The notes beneath the pieces are model-generated. The model worked only from the letters and a program-made list of their open reading frames with translations. It did not search any database and was not told the DNA's origin. From Neocallimastix lanati (nom. inval.) (taxonomy: Eukaryota > Neocallimastigomycota > Neocallimastigomycetes > Neocallimastigales > Neocallimastigaceae), in the NCBI GenBank assembly GCA_016946835.1, contig JACVTC010000139.1, forward strand, positions 89,501 to 153,500: 64,000 nt of DNA, written 5' to 3'. Shown in pieces: positions 41,335 through 54,750 of the stretch (within the stretch, counting starts at the first letter, position 1; each line of letters begins with the position of its first letter). The position numbers and the translations under genes are program-made.

Positions 41335-42987
41335 AATTAATTAATTAATTAATTAATTAATTAAATAAAATAAAATAATATAATAATAATATTATTAATA
41401 TTAATATTAATATTATTACTATTATAAAAGTTTTGCTAATAACGTCATATATAGTATTAGTATTTCTATAAGATTATTACCTAGAAAATGACGGTTCTGA
41501 TCCATCATTAAATTCATAACAGATTCCGAATAAAAAGGCTGCTAAACCTTGAACTGCAATATCAATGTCAGAACTTTGAATAATTTCTTCAATGAGAATG
41601 GATATATGAGCATCTTCTTTTAAAAACTCACTAACCGCTTTTGGACAATCATAAAGCCATACTGCAATAAGACATAAAAATCCAATAAGAACACGGACGT
41701 CAACATTCTCTTTAGTTGCTGTAATATATGAATACATACATTTATGCAATAATGAAATTTGTTCATCTGCAAAAAGAATTCAATATATATATATATATGT
41801 TATTATTTATTATTAAATTTATTCAAAGAAGGTTAAATTATAAAATTATTAATATACCATATTCGTATAAATTTAGTTTTAATGCCATTAATTTGCATTG
41901 TTCATTTTTCATTAAAATATGAGATAATAAAACAGCTGCAAACCATGTTTTATATGGATCTTTTCTTGTTGTATTCCATTCTAATAATGATGATAATATA
42001 ATAGTACCGGGGGTTTGGGGTTTATCTTAAAGAAAAAAAAAAAAAAAAGAAATAAATAATAAACAAATGAATTAAATAAATAAATAATAAATAAAAATAA
42101 ATAAATATTTAATTTGATTAATTAAATAATATTAAAATTTTACCATTTATTTCATCATTTGGATTATCTTCTGGTGGTGGCATTAATGTAGTAAGTAATG
42201 CCAACTGTCCATCAGGATTATTATTAACATAACACTATAGATTCGATAATATTTAAAATTTTTTTTGTTAAATATTAATGAAATATAATTAATAAACTTT
42301 TATTTGTGTATAATATTATAGTATTTATATTTACTTGAAAAGTATAAGCCGCTGCTGCTCTAATCGAAAATTCATCATTTTTTGATGGAGTTAATATTAT
42401 CTGAACTAATATTAAAAGTATTGGTAATGGTGGTGGAGCTAAATCAAATTTACTTTGAGATCTTGTTCTACGAGGTGAGGTAATAACCGGTGAAGTTGGA
42501 TCAATAACTTCGCCACTTCTTATAACATGTTTTGCAAATGAATCTTGATTTGTGGTGTTTCCTCTAATAATATCTGCTATAGCATAAAATGCCTGACACT
42601 TTAATTTATTTGGAATTCTTGGACAAAATGCAAGATCGATTAATATATCCATAATTTTACATTGAAACATTACATTCTAAATAACATAATTAATGTAATA
42701 ATTATATATATGTATAAAATTATTATATGTATTAAAAAAAAAAAAAAAACATTGCATATCTTTTATTTATTTTTATTACCTGATTAACAGTTGTATTTGG
42801 ATTATTTGGCACAACTAAAATTCTAATGAGACCTAATATTAAAGTTGCATTAATAATTTTTTGATCCGTCCATTCATTTTCTGGGTCAATTAAACTAATT
42901 TCTCTAAGTGTATTTTTAGGTCCTTGAACTCTTGAAACCAATAACTTTGGTAAAACTTGAATACAACTACTTTCTCTAAATAAATTC

Positions 42988-43048
<61 letters not shown>

Positions 43049-43080
43049 TATATAATTATTTTACTTATTTCACTTCACAG

Positions 43081-43111
<31 letters not shown>

Positions 43112-43974
43112 CATATATAATAATTTGAATACCTGGTTTGAAACATTATATCTTAAAAGATTATGTGTTAATTGTAAACAATCCTGGACAACAATACCAC
43201 CATCTGTTACACCTTCTTGTAAAATAATACTTAATAATTTTTCAAATGCATTCTCAAATGCAATGATTTTTTGAATTTCAGCATTAGATCTTGATAATGA
43301 AATTAAAAGCAAAAGTCCCTCTATATATATTTATTTAATTATTAAATTATTAAATAAAGAATTAACGTAAAAGTAATATTAATCAATTTTTTTTTTATTC
43401 AAGTTTTTCTTATTTTTAGTTTTTATTTTTTTTTGATATTGATTAAAAATTACCATTTCTTATAATTTCTCTTTTATCATCTAATAAATCTATTAATCTT
43501 GAAACACCCATTGGACTTGTTAAAATACATGTTTGAAGTTGATTTGGCTTATTGTTCATTAGAGCATTTAAAAGTTGAATTGTAAAATATCTTACATAAA
43601 AATCATTTCCTTCTAGAGCTTGAAGTAAAGTTGTAACATTTTTTGGATCCTTAAAATAAATAATATACATTAGTTTTTTATAATTAATTATATTTTAATA
43701 AAATAATTTAAATAATTAACTTATATAAAAATAAAAATGTTAACAGATATATTAATAAAAGTACTTTTATTAAAATTTCAGTGAATTGAATGCTAAGGTC
43801 ATCCTTTTCTTTATTTTTTGTTTCAGTTTCTTCTTTTTCATCTGAATCCTTTAATTTATTCATTATGTACATATAAATATTATTATATTTAGTTTAATCT
43901 TAATTTAAAATCAAAATTATATTTAATTGACTTATTTATTTTATCAAAAAAATAAAAAACAAAAAACAAAAAAC

Positions 43975-44008
<34 letters not shown>

Positions 44009-44827
44009 TAATAAAAAAAAAAAAATAATAATAATAATAAAATAATAATAAAATAAAATAAAATAAAATAAAATAAAATAAAATAAAATAAAATAAAATA
44101 AAATAAAATAAAATAAAATAAAATAAAATAAAATAAAATAAAATAAAATAAAATAAAATAAAATAAAATAAAATAAAATAAAATAAAATAAAATAAAATA
44201 AAATAAAATAAAATAAAATAAAATAAAATAAATAAATAAAATAAAACCAAATAAAACCAAATAAAATATAATAAAAATAATAAATAAAAAAATAAATTAA
44301 TAAACAAAATAATATAAAATAAAATAAAATAAGATAAATTAAAATAAAATTAAAATGTAAAACAATGATAAAGAAGAAAATAAAAATAAAAATAAAAAGT
44401 AAAAAAGAAAAATAAAAAGTAAAAAAAAATAAATATATATGTTTAAAAAATTAAATTAATATATATAATTGTAATTTACTTCAGGTGAACATAAAATGGT
44501 TAATGCTTCCAGAACAGCTTTTGTAATTTCTGAATCCATAATATCTTGTTTTAATATATCTAGTAAAACCGACATTCCTTTTATACCTACATCCTATCAT
44601 TAATATATTAAATTTGAAGTTAATACTATCATATTTATATTATATATATTTAATTTATATTTTACAAGTTTATATTCATGAGCTAATCCTTTTAAACCAA
44701 GAACTGCAGCTCTCCTATCTTCTATTAATGTTGCATGTGTAGCTCTATCACAATATTTATCAACTAATTCTGCCCCTGTTGGTTGAGCGACAGGTTGACT
44801 TCGAAATTTACTTGCAAGAAATTGCAT
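39196..44827 (-). CDS. USO1: Golgi vesicle-tethering protein USO1/p115
   Basis: Sixteen coding exons on the minus strand: 44827-44666, 44593-44480, 43848-43765, 43649-43454, 43320-43133, 42986-42780, 42676-42335, 42234-42144, 42025-41858, 41766-41481, 41243-41126, 41030-40949, 40842-40804, 40697-40576, 40456-39904, 39821-39196. All introns are GT-AG and phases fit: about 1125 residues. The armadillo-like head (to about 690) carries DRRAAVLGLKGLAHEYKL, QFTEILIKDPKNV, SPMGVSRLIDLLDDKREIIRN, IIAFENAFEKLLSII, EGVTDGGIVVQDCL, GICYEFNDGS and NLYFDYSFIELFKS, all hallmarks of the p115 head. A coiled-coil follows (693-860), then an acidic Asp/Glu/Asn stretch (about 868-910). It tethers COPI/COPII vesicles at the cis-Golgi. 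Unusually, about 207 more Asn/Ser/Pro-rich residues follow, encoded by a last exon whose frame joins cleanly. Confidence 0.93.
44050..44232. repeat. (AAAAT)n pentanucleotide array in USO1 intron 2
   Basis: About 36 uninterrupted AAAAT units inside the 631-nt intron between 44479 and 43849. Flanking CAAAA repeats lie at 43958-44000. Confidence 0.95.
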
Positions 44828-47460
44828 TATTTACTAAATATGCATATATATAAATAGAATGTTTATTAAAATAGAAATTTTATATACTTATATTTCTGAC
44901 TTCATATAAATTTTAATGTTTATTAAAATGAATTACTTATATTAGGAATAATTAATAATACTCTTCGAATTTATGTATATAGAAATAAAAAATATTTTAA
45001 ATATTTTGTGTTATTGTAAATTATTCATTTCAAAAAATTTTAAAATTTTAAAATAAAATAAATAAAAAATGATTAATTTATTAATTAATTAATCAATTAT
45101 TTATTTTTAATAAAAATCATTTTGACTTTAATATTAAACACTGTGTAATTTATTATTTATAATTTTTTTAAAAAATATAAATTTCAAATTTATATGCTAA
45201 ATCAATAATAGTAATTTAATTAATAATGATATCAATGATATTAATAATGATATTAATAATGATATTAAAACTACTTATATTATTAACAACTTCTTATTTT
45301 ACTATTTTACTAATAATTAAAAGATAAATATATAAATGCTTCAACAAATAATTATGAAGTAATGATTCATTATTCATTATCCAAATATATTAAAATTATA
45401 AATTTCTATTCTATCCTTTATTTCATAAAATTTATATTTAAATAAAAAAATTTTTTATAGAGATATTACATTAAATTAAAAAATTATAGAAAAAACTTGT
45501 ATCTTTTATTTTTTACTTTTCAATTTTTCTTAAATACTATTATTTTTTAAAGAAAATAATTAATACTAAAAAAAATAAAAGATTAATTACTATAAAATAA
45601 ATCTTATTGAAATAAAAATTAGAATTAGTATTTAATTTAATAATATATGTATCAATATATTAAATTGTATAATATTATTAAAAATTATAATTGTAAAAAA
45701 AAAAATTTTTTACATATTATTATAATATGTAATATTTTATATACATAAATTATTAAATTTTTTTAAAATATAAAATTAAGTATACTTTCATAACACTTAT
45801 AAAACAATTAATAGTTTTTATTGTCAAAGTAATTTACAAAAAGTATTCTTAATTTCTTAATTTTTTATATTATTTCCTATTGGAATAATACATTTTAAAG
45901 TTTACAATCTTTTTTTTTTATATTTTTATATAGTAGTAATTAATTATTAAAATAATGTCTTTTCCGAAATCCGAATAAGAAAAATTAATATTTACATATA
46001 TAAATATGTTTATGATTATAATTACTTTATATGTCTTATGATATATATGTTATAAGAATTTATTATGATATTTTATTATAATAAAAAATTTAATTATTAA
46101 TATATTTATATCTTAAATTTATAAAAGACTTTCATTATTAAAATTAAATTTTAAATTTTTTATTTCATAAATATTTTTTTTTTTTTTTTTTTTGAATTAT
46201 TATTATAAAAGTATTTGCCAAATATATATATATATATATATATATGGAATGTTTCAGTCCGCAAACTTTACACTACTACAACAACTACAACTACAACAAT
46301 TACTATTACGACAACTACAACTACAACAATTACTATTACAACAACAACAACAACTAATATTATTATACAATGAAAAGAATATACTTTTCATTGGTTTATT
46401 AAATAATAACTAATATTAATATATTATATACATTGTAAATGAAAAATACATTATAAATATATTATCATATAAAAATATAAATAAAAAAAATGAGTAAATG
46501 GAATAGAATAATAAAAAATTAAATTTTATTAAAAATAAAGTTATATAATACAAAGAAAATAAAGCGAATTTTTTAAGTATTGAAATCATTTTATCAAAAT
46601 ATATTTAATATAATAAAGAATTAATGTATATTTATGATTATAGTATGTTTTCCACTAAACTTAGAGATTCAATTCTTATATTGAGTGAAGAATAATTATT
46701 ACTATATGTATAAGACATACTTGAAGGACTAGTAATGGAAACTCCTTACCATATCATTTTGACAATTTTTTTTTTTTTTTTATGGACTGAAGACTTTTGT
46801 TTCCTCCATATATAAATATGGATGTATGATTAACCACCATACCGGTATGGTGTCGGCGCTCTAAACTCCTCATAAGCAAAGAAACTATAGAAGCATCCTA
46901 CGCGATATAATTATTATATAGTTATTTTATTATTTTTAAAATTTTAATATTTAGTTAAATTTTTCAATAAACATTCAAAACAAAAATTTAATGGTAAAGT
47001 CGGGTTGTAAAAATAATAATTACTTATATATATATATAATGTTTTATTTTATTTTGATTTTCTTTATTAATAATTAATTATGATTTTTCGATAATTATTT
47101 TACAAGGAAAAATTACTTATTTTTATAATAATTTTTATAATTAAACTATTTAATTAACTATCGGAAATATAATATTTTTATTATAAAAATATAATAAGAA
47201 TTATTTTTAATAATAAAATAATCATAATGTTTATTTTAAGAAATAAAAAAATAAATTTATCTTAATAATATGACTAAAACTAACTATAATTAAAATTAAA
47301 GTAAACTAAATTAATTTAAACTATAAACAAAGTTTGATATATACAAATAAAGAATAAAGGAATATAATACTAATTATTAACTTTATTAATAGTAAATAAA
47401 ATATATTACAAAAGGTTATAAGAATAAAAATAAAAATTCACTTTGAATTATGTTTTTATT
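44828..47460. other. AT-rich spacer, no gene seen
   Basis: Mostly A/T sequence. 46242-46410 contains a short CAA/ACT trinucleotide-rich stretch that gives a spurious small reading frame. Around 46730-46910 base composition is more balanced and includes an 18-bp palindrome (46835-46852); this could be an LTR of the gypsy relic to the right, but I find no partner copy. Confidence 0.45.
46835..46852. repeat. perfect 18-bp palindrome CACCATACCGGTATGGTG
   Basis: Rare G+C-rich palindrome in an A/T desert, read directly from the sequence. It could be a protein-binding site or part of an old LTR. Confidence 0.6.
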
Positions 47461-47508
47461 TCCATTCCTTAACAAGATGTCCTCCTTAAAAACTTGGCTT
47501 TAGACAAG

Positions 47509-48520
47509 TTATTCTTTTATTAAATTTTTAAAATGTATATTCCTTTTCACCAGCTCACTAGTATTAGGATCTGATAAGGTGGCTGCATTAAATTGAATTT
47601 TTACTACTTCAAAGGAGCCCACAAAATATGATTGTAGCTTAGTTCTTGAAAAGTTCCTCACATATACCTTATCACCTGGTCTCATGTTCTTGGTTTCATT
47701 CATAGAATTCTTTTCGCTTCTTCTTGTGGCCCAATATTCGTTTGCATTCTTAACATTTTCACAAGTTTCCTTAATCCACTTATAATGATCCACAAATTTT
47801 TCTATAAGAATTTCATCCTGGGATTTATTAGTTGTAGGAGTAACATTTCTTGTAATCAACAACTCAAAAGGTTGATGGTCAAGGCGTCCATACAGAAGTT
47901 CAAAGCTTGAATGTTTGGTAGTAGTGTTCTTTGCAGTTCTTAAGGCCCATAATGCCACAGGTAGTATTTGGTCCCAATCTTCATTTTCTTTTCCTAAAAG
48001 CCTTAAATACTTACTTAATTTCTTGTTCCTATTTTCTGTGAGGCCATTGGATTCGTGATGGTATGTATTTGTAAACTTTACGTACACATCATAAAGATCT
48101 CGAAAAATTTTAGTAAAGTCTGAAGTAAATTGGACTCCATTATCCGTAGTTATGATTTCCTGAGCACCATGTCTAGAGAATACCTTAATAATTAAAAAAT
48201 TTACCACATCTTGAGAGGTAATGGAACTAAGTGGCTCTGCTTCCACCCACTTAGTTCAATAATATCAAGTCCAACATGAGTGAACGGACCTTGTATTGCT
48301 GTTGGATAGCGTTCAAGAGGCTCAGGGTATTTCATACTTCTATTTAATTTACAAGTTTAGCATTTTTCTATTAATCTCTTAACATCCGTCGTCATGTTCT
48401 TCCAATAAACTGACTTCTTTAAACGCTCATAAGTCTTAGTCCAACCTTCATGTCCCACCTGGTGTTGCTTCAGAATCAATTGAAACTTTTCATGCTCATC
48501 TGAGATTATTTTTCAAAGAG
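47509..48520 (-). pseudogene. gypsy relic 1 integrase
   Basis: From about 48500 down: HHCC finger (KQHQVGHEGWTKTYERLK, then EKC-stop-TC), then a gap where about 20 residues around the first core Asp region are lost (HVGLDII then ELSGW), followed by a 245-codon open stretch. That stretch contains the DDE part TTDNGVQFTSDF and HHESNGLTENRNKKL, and ends with a GPY/F-like tail (LQSYFVGSFEVVKI). Not functional because of the stop in the finger and the internal loss. Confidence 0.85.
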
Positions 48521-48539
48521 AATCACCATCTGTAAAAGA

Positions 48540-49085
48540 AACACCAAAATAGATTACAATAACAACACAATAAGTTTTTATTTTATTAAAATTTTTTATT
48601 AAAAATATTTTTTCTTAATATTATATAATTATTAATATATCTTCTATTTATACTTTTCCTAAATACATTGATAATATATTATTTTATTTAAATTACATAT
48701 ATTTTAATATAAAACTATCCTAATGAATTTAATTAAATAATAAATTTATAAACTATAGCTAAATTTAAAAAAAAAATATTTATTAATTAAACTAAATACT
48801 AAATAATTTAAATTAAGTATATTTATTATATATTTATTATTTTAATATTATAAGTAAAATCTTTATTTATTTTCAATTTAAAAACAATGTTAAAAGAGTC
48901 ATGATTAAATTTTGAAACTTAATTTTCACAAAATAAATTACTAATTTATTTTGTTTTAAACTTTAATCAATTCATTTAAATTATTGTAAAACAATAATTT
49001 TCTCAGAATTAATTTTTTACGAAAATTGTTACATTAAAAGTTTGTCTTGTGGCTTAAGGAATATAATTCAAAAATTTAGTTCATA
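48540..49085. other. A/T filler inside gypsy relic 1
   Basis: About 550 bases without coding character separate the integrase from the reverse transcriptase remnant. Probably an insertion or an unrelated fragment; no terminal repeats recognised. Confidence 0.45.
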
Positions 49086-49089
49086 TGAT

Positions 49090-49680
49090 TTATTTACTTT
49101 ATTTATTATTTTATAAATCAAAGAAACAAGGTAAAAGTTCTTTCCATTAAATCTCTTCATGTCGTTAATTCTTTCCAGAATTTTTTCTTCATAATCAGTT
49201 GTTAAACGTATATTTTTTCTTTTGCAATTTCTCCTATCTTTAAATTCGTTTTCATAGTAAGGTTCAAATAATGAAACATGAAAATCTTGGAAATCTTAAT
49301 ATTGGGTCATTGATTAATCTTTCCTTAAGAATTTTAAAACTTTCTTCTTGTTCCTTTTTCTATTCAAACTTAACACCTTTTCTTAATAATGAACAGAGGG
49401 AAGCAGTAACTTTTGCCAAGTTCTTAATGAAATTTCTATAATATCCAATGGCTCCTAAAAATGATCGAAGTTCATTAATGTTAGAGGGAACATTCCATTC
49501 TTTAATAGCTTTAACTTTGTTTTCCAATGACTATATCTAATTGGATGTATAAATAACTGGTTATTAATTTGAGTATTGAGATTGATTAATATGTCATAGA
49601 ATGGATCCTCCCTATCTATAATTCTACACGTAGCAAGTAGTTCTAGTTCATTAATTTTTACTGGAAACTTTGATTAACAA
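49090..49680 (-). pseudogene. gypsy relic 1 reverse transcriptase/RNase H remnant
   Basis: Scraps in shifting frames: [37 protein letters not shown] and EESFKILKERLINDPILR, which match the thumb and connection part of gypsy reverse transcriptase. No catalytic motif remains. Confidence 0.75.
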
Positions 49681-50110
49681 TTATTCTGAGTAATCATCAT
49701 TCATCGTTGCTAAACGTATTCGTCCTGCACTAACTCCTATAGGCTCATTCTGATAAGGTAATTTATCTAAAAATTGTTTTGTGATAATATTTAAGTTGCT
49801 ACATGAATTTATTAAAGCCTTACCACGAACTCCATCTACTATTACATCAACCATAGTAATGTCATCTTCTTGTGGTTCATGATGTTTACTTATATATGTA
49901 TATGATCTATATTGTTCGTTATTATTGTAGTAGTGCACATATTATCAGCTGCACTTGAAATTTTAGTATTATTCTTTTCTAATTTAAGTCCTTGAGATAC
50001 TTGAGACCATATCTTTGGAGCAACGTCCAATAATTGTCCTAATGTAATATTGCAATTACTTGAGTTTAAATCTTTGATCACGTCATAACTATCACAATCA
50101 GTTTGCATTT
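49681..50110 (-). pseudogene. gypsy relic 1 protease region
   Basis: Two overlapping open pieces (50108-49890 and 49938-49681) in different frames. The first has LGQLLDVAPKIWSQVSQGLK, the typical sequence before a gypsy retropepsin; the second has MVDVIVDGVRGKALINSCSN, where the usual D-S/T-G catalytic triad has become N-S-C. Inactive. Confidence 0.7.
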
Positions 50111-50728
50111 GTATTCTTCTTGAGATTCTAGTTGGTTTAATTTCAATTGACTTTTCTGATGATTTTTCTTAAATCAATTTATTTAAGGTTTGTTTAGAAT
50201 TATTCCCTTCTTGAGAAGTTTCTTCATTAATAATATTTATATTACTATTTTTATTATTTTCCACAGAAGTACTAGTACTAGCTCTTTCCTTATCTCTTTG
50301 CTCTTTCTCAATTATCTTTTCTTTCTCTATTCTGGGTTGAGCCATAATCGAAGGATGTAATTGAGTTGTTGGCTTTTTGACTGGTCGCGATGTTCCCCTT
50401 AATTGATTTCCTTTTTATTTTATTTTTGTAAACCTAGAGTAACTATTGGCTTAGGATCATCTCTTAAACTACGGTGAACCCTCTTTCCTCTTTAGTTACT
50501 AGTCTCTTCATCTTTATGATTTGCTTTTCTCTTTATAACGTTTACTAAGTAATCCAATTCTTTCGAACCATCTGACTCATTATCAAAATATTCATAATAA
50601 TCCATAGTAGTACCTTCTTGGAAGTCAGCAGTTTCTTAATAATCATCATCTTCTTTTAAGTCAACTGTTATAGGACGATGGCAGACTGAAGCAATTTTTT
50701 TTGACGATGGGAGTGATTCTACTCCCTT

Positions 50729-51125
50729 TTAGTGGTTTAAGTGTTTTTCATAATACTTCTTGCTGTTATTTTCCAATATAGAATTTAATTTAGGACAGTT
50801 TCGTTTAGTATGTCCTTCATTACTACAAAACCAGCAAGTACTAATTTTCATTTCTTTCATCTTGTTAGTGAGATTTTCTATTGATATATTTTTGTGGGTT
50901 TTTGGTTTGTTAAAATCATTTGAAATGTTCTTCTTAAAATTACTTTTAGAGTTAAGGAAATTGTAACCAGTCTTATCATAATATTCAATACTATTTTTAA
51001 TAGATAAACGATCAACTTTTTCAGCTATAGTGATTACTTTGGTAATAGAAAAATGGTCTTTAAGCATAACCTTTCTCCATGCGTCAGGATTATTGGTTAA
51101 GGAATCTGCATAATCTGTTGAAATA
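50729..51125 (-). pseudogene. gypsy relic 1 gag C-terminus with zinc knuckle
   Basis: A 112-codon open stretch with CWFCSNEGHTKRNCP, a CCHC zinc knuckle. Upstream coding (DSLTNNPDAWRKV) runs to about 51115 and is then cut off, so the rest of gag is missing. Downstream to 50110 there are further Ser/Glu-rich pieces with stops. Confidence 0.8.
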
Positions 51126-51580
51126 ATAACTGAATTGAAATCTCAATTTCAGTTATTTACATTTCAATAATTAAAAATATTATTTATTTAATTATAAATA
51201 ATATATATATTTAAATAATTAATAATTAATATAAATTCTTGTTTAATATTTAAAGGGTTATCTTAGGCCTAATAATTCTGAGAATATTAATAAATAAGGT
51301 TTATATTAATAATTAATTTCAATGATACATTTGACGTCACGTGTATTCTATTTATATTATGTTTTTATATATGTTTACAACATATCTATATTAAATTCAA
51401 TTATTCAAATTAATTATATAATTAAATTTATCCTTATATTTTATTATTATTTGTATTAGTATATTATTAATATCTTATAATTAAATATTATTATTATGTA
51501 ACTTACAAAGTATAAAAGAAAGATGTAAAAATCTATCTTTTATGTTCTTTGTAAGGTTATTGTAAAATTACCTTAATAGT

Positions 51581-52918
51581 AATATATTATAGATATTTTA
51601 TTATTAAATAAAATAAATAAATTTAAAATCAAATTAATTTGATAATTCTAATTATCAAAGTTTATTATAAATAAAATTTTATTAAACATTTAAATATTTA
51701 TTATTATTATTGTATATCTATATAGTATATTACTATATAGACATATCGACTTAGTGAATATTTTTAATAAAACATATTATTTTATTTAAATTTAAACTAT
51801 AAATTATATCAAAATCTTAACATAATCTAAAAACTTATTTTTCTTCTTCTCTTTTTATCCAATTTATGGTACTGTAACGAATCTTAATAATAATTAACTT
51901 GTCTTAGTTGTTAGTAACTAAGTCACTGATTTGAACTTCTCGAGTTTAAACCCGCATAACTTCTTTTTATAAAAAATTTATTTTAAAAGTTCTTATCTTA
52001 TCAAAAAATTTTTTTTATCTTATCAAAAGTTTTATCAAATTATTTTAATTGGTTTAAATTTACATCATAAAAAAATTCCTTTTGAAAATTTTTTGTATAA
52101 ATACGAGTGAATTTTTCTTCAAAAGAATTTTTAAAAAATTGTGTTTTTTATTAATTATTTAATAAGTAATTTAATTACAAATTTTTAATTAATAACTAAT
52201 AAATAAATAATAAAAAAAAAATTTTAACTTTTAAAAAATAATAAATTCTTTTTTATTAAAAAACTATTTACTTATTATTCATTTTTTTATACAAACCTAG
52301 TGGTGTTAATTATTTTGGGTTACGCCCCGAATTCACGTTACAATAAAAAAAACATTTTTAAAAAATTCTTTTGAAGAAAAATTCACTCTTATTTATACAA
52401 AAAATTTTCAAAAAGAATTTTTTATGATGTAAATTTAAACCAATTAAAATAATTTGATAAAACTTTTGATAAGATAAAAAAATTTTTTTGATAAGATAAG
52501 AACTTTTAAAATAAATTTTTCATAAAAAGAAGTTATGCGGGTTTAAACTCGAGAAGTTCAAATCAGTGACTTAGTTACTAACAACTAAGACAAGTTAATT
52601 ATTATTAAGATTCGTTACAGTACCATAAATTGGATAAAAAGAGAAGAAGAAAAATAAGTTTTTAGATTATGTTAAGATTTTGATATAATTTATAGTTTAA
52701 ATTTAAATAAAATAATATGTTTTATTAAAAATATTCACTAAGTCGATATGTCTATATAGTAATATACTATATAAATATATAATAATAATAATAAATATTT
52801 AAATGTTTAGTTTAATAAAATTTTATTTATAATAAACTTTGATAATTAGAATTATCAAATTAATTTGATTTTAAATTTATTTATTTTATTTAATAATAAA
52901 ATATCTATAATATATTGA
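51581..52918. repeat. large inverted repeat, arms about 570 bp
   Basis: 51581-52152 is almost exactly the reverse complement of 52350-52918, with a spacer of about 200 bp. Differences are a handful of single bases and small indels. Each arm has a TATAAATA box pointing to the centre (about 52099 on plus; about 52400 on minus) followed by GAGTGAATTTTTCTTC, and a tRNA-like GAGTTTAAACCC stretch. These features resemble LTRs, so this may be two LTRs in head-to-head orientation, or a foldback element. Confidence 0.85.
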
Positions 52919-52919
52919 T

Positions 52920-54008
52920 AAAATGTAACAATTACCTTAATTTAGAAATTGTCCTAAAAGTGGTAATTGCTTATCAAAAGTATTTTATACCATATTATTT
53001 ATTAATTATTATCTATGATTATTTATTATTACTTATTATTATTCGTTATTATTTATTACTTTTTATTATTATTTATTATTATTTCCTAGTTTAATAACTA
53101 TTATAATAATTATAAATTATTTTTATTAACTAAATTAATAATTATTTAATTATACACTAAATGAATTATCAATTTTCATATTTTATTAAATTTTTACTAT
53201 TAGATTTTTATTATTAACTTTATTTATAATAATTTTATATAAAATAAGTTTTTATTAATTATTAATTATTTATTATAATAATTTTAAAGAATAAATTATT
53301 TTTACTATTAATCTATTCTAATATTACTAAACTATTCTAAATTATAACTAAAATCTATAATTTTATTAAACTATTTCATTTTATTTTTTTTATTTAATTA
53401 TAATGTAAAATAATTATTATTTATCTTTATTAATTTTTATTAAATAATTATCTAATTTATTTTATTTATTTATTTTGGTTATTATTTATTAATTTAATAA
53501 TTTAATAACAACGAAGAATAATTAAAAGAAATATTTACAAGTATTTATATTTTTACACGAATTTAAGGTATTTATAATTTTAGTAAGAAAAGAAATAAAA
53601 AAATAAATAATTTTTTATATTAAAAGAAATAAAAAAATAAATATTTTTTTATATTAAAAGAAATAAAATAATAAATATATTATATTAAAAGAAATAAAAG
53701 AATAATTATATTTTATTATAGAAATAAAAGAATAATAAAGAAATAAAAGAATAACAATAAAGAAAATAAAGAAATTATATCGTTGATAAAAACAAGATTA
53801 TTAAAAGTTATCTTTTAAAATTATTATAATATTTTTCTTTTTTCTAGAAACACAATTTTTCTAGAAGATCATGATTGATTTTTAATTTTAATTTTATTAA
53901 AGCAGAATTATTTAAGGTTCAGATAATTTAATCTTATTTAAGGTTAAAATTTAATTTATAAATAAATTTTATTATAATATTTGATTTTATAATTTCATTC
54001 TTCATCAG
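52920..54008. other. AT-rich spacer
   Basis: No gene seen. Contains TTATTATTTATT repeats (about 52995-53090) and an AGAAATAAAAGAATAA repeat region (53585-53770). Confidence 0.5.
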
Positions 54009-54012
54009 ATTC
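54009..54012. repeat. target-site duplication ATTC (left)
   Basis: ATTC directly before the 5' LTR; the same four bases follow the 3' LTR at 60000-60003. Confidence 0.7.
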
Positions 54013-54627
54013 TGGAACGTTGCGTTCAGAAAAATATGAAATTCCTAAAATTTTCGGAAAGAAATTAATTAATTAAAAAAAAAAAATTATTTAGGTTTTA
54101 ATTAAAACAATCTAAAGCAAACAAATTAATAAAATTTTATCAACAAACAATTAAATTATTAAATTAAATTATATTTCTAGCTATAAAAAAAAAAAAAAAA
54201 AAATTATTATTATTATTATTATTATTGTAAATAGTAAATTAAATAGTTAAAAATTTCTAAGTTATATTTAAAGTATAAAATTATTATTTTTAATTAATAT
54301 GTAATTAAAGTATATAAAATTATTTAAAAATATGAAATATGTTCTTAAAAATAAATTATAAACATTATATATATATATATAAAAAAATAATATATAAATA
54401 GAAAAAAAAAATTTTTTTTTTTTTTTGGAAAAGGGGGAAGAAAAATTTTATAAAAAAAAATAAAATAAAGTTATAAAAAAAAAATAAAAAAGGGAAGAAT
54501 AATAATATTATAGGATTATATATAGATAATCAATAATATTATTATTTATTAATATAGTGTAATAAAGAATAAATTTTTTTTTCTTTTGAATATAAAATTT
54601 TATAATTTATAAGAACATTACGTCCCA
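54013..54627 (+). repeat. 5' LTR of gypsy element 2
   Basis: 615 bp, TGGAACGTTG...ACGTCCCA, close to identical with 59389-59999. Confidence 0.93.
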
Positions 54628-54634
54628 AACTTTT

Positions 54635-54650
54635 TGGTGGAGAATCCGGG
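54635..54650 (+). promoter_or_regulatory. primer binding site of gypsy element 2
   Basis: TGGTGGAGAATCCGGG, complementary to a tRNA 3' end with CCA (acceptor strand ATTCTCC, T-stem CCCGG). Gypsy element 3 has the same 16 bases at 61170-61185. I cannot name the tRNA. Confidence 0.8.
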
Positions 54651-54750
54651 AGAGTGTTCTGTAAAATTTTATGAAAATTAAAAGAAAAATATATATAATA
54701 ATAATAATATACAAATAAAAACAAAAAAAAAAAAAAACTTTAAGCTACCT

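Larger units (their letters stand above)
47461..51125 (-). mobile_element. Ty3/gypsy relic 1, truncated and internally deleted
   Basis: Minus-strand order from 51125: gag end with zinc knuckle, protease, a remnant of reverse transcriptase, an A/T filler (48540-49080), then integrase. Reverse transcriptase before integrase is the gypsy order. Most of the reverse transcriptase, including the catalytic motif, is missing: the text jumps from protease sequence to [17 protein letters not shown] near 49520-49440. Gag start and a recognisable LTR pair are absent. A purine-rich tract (AAGGAGGACATC) follows the integrase at about 47480-47495, as expected before a 3' LTR. Confidence 0.85.

Noticed and set aside
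43889-44307. Two 123-codon LFYFI reading frames
   Set aside because: AAAAT array in a USO1 intron.
51900-51965. tRNA gene in the inverted-repeat arms
   Set aside because: A D-arm-like and a GAGTTTAAACCC stretch are present, but no acceptor stem closes and the B-box fits poorly; treated as LTR-like sequence.
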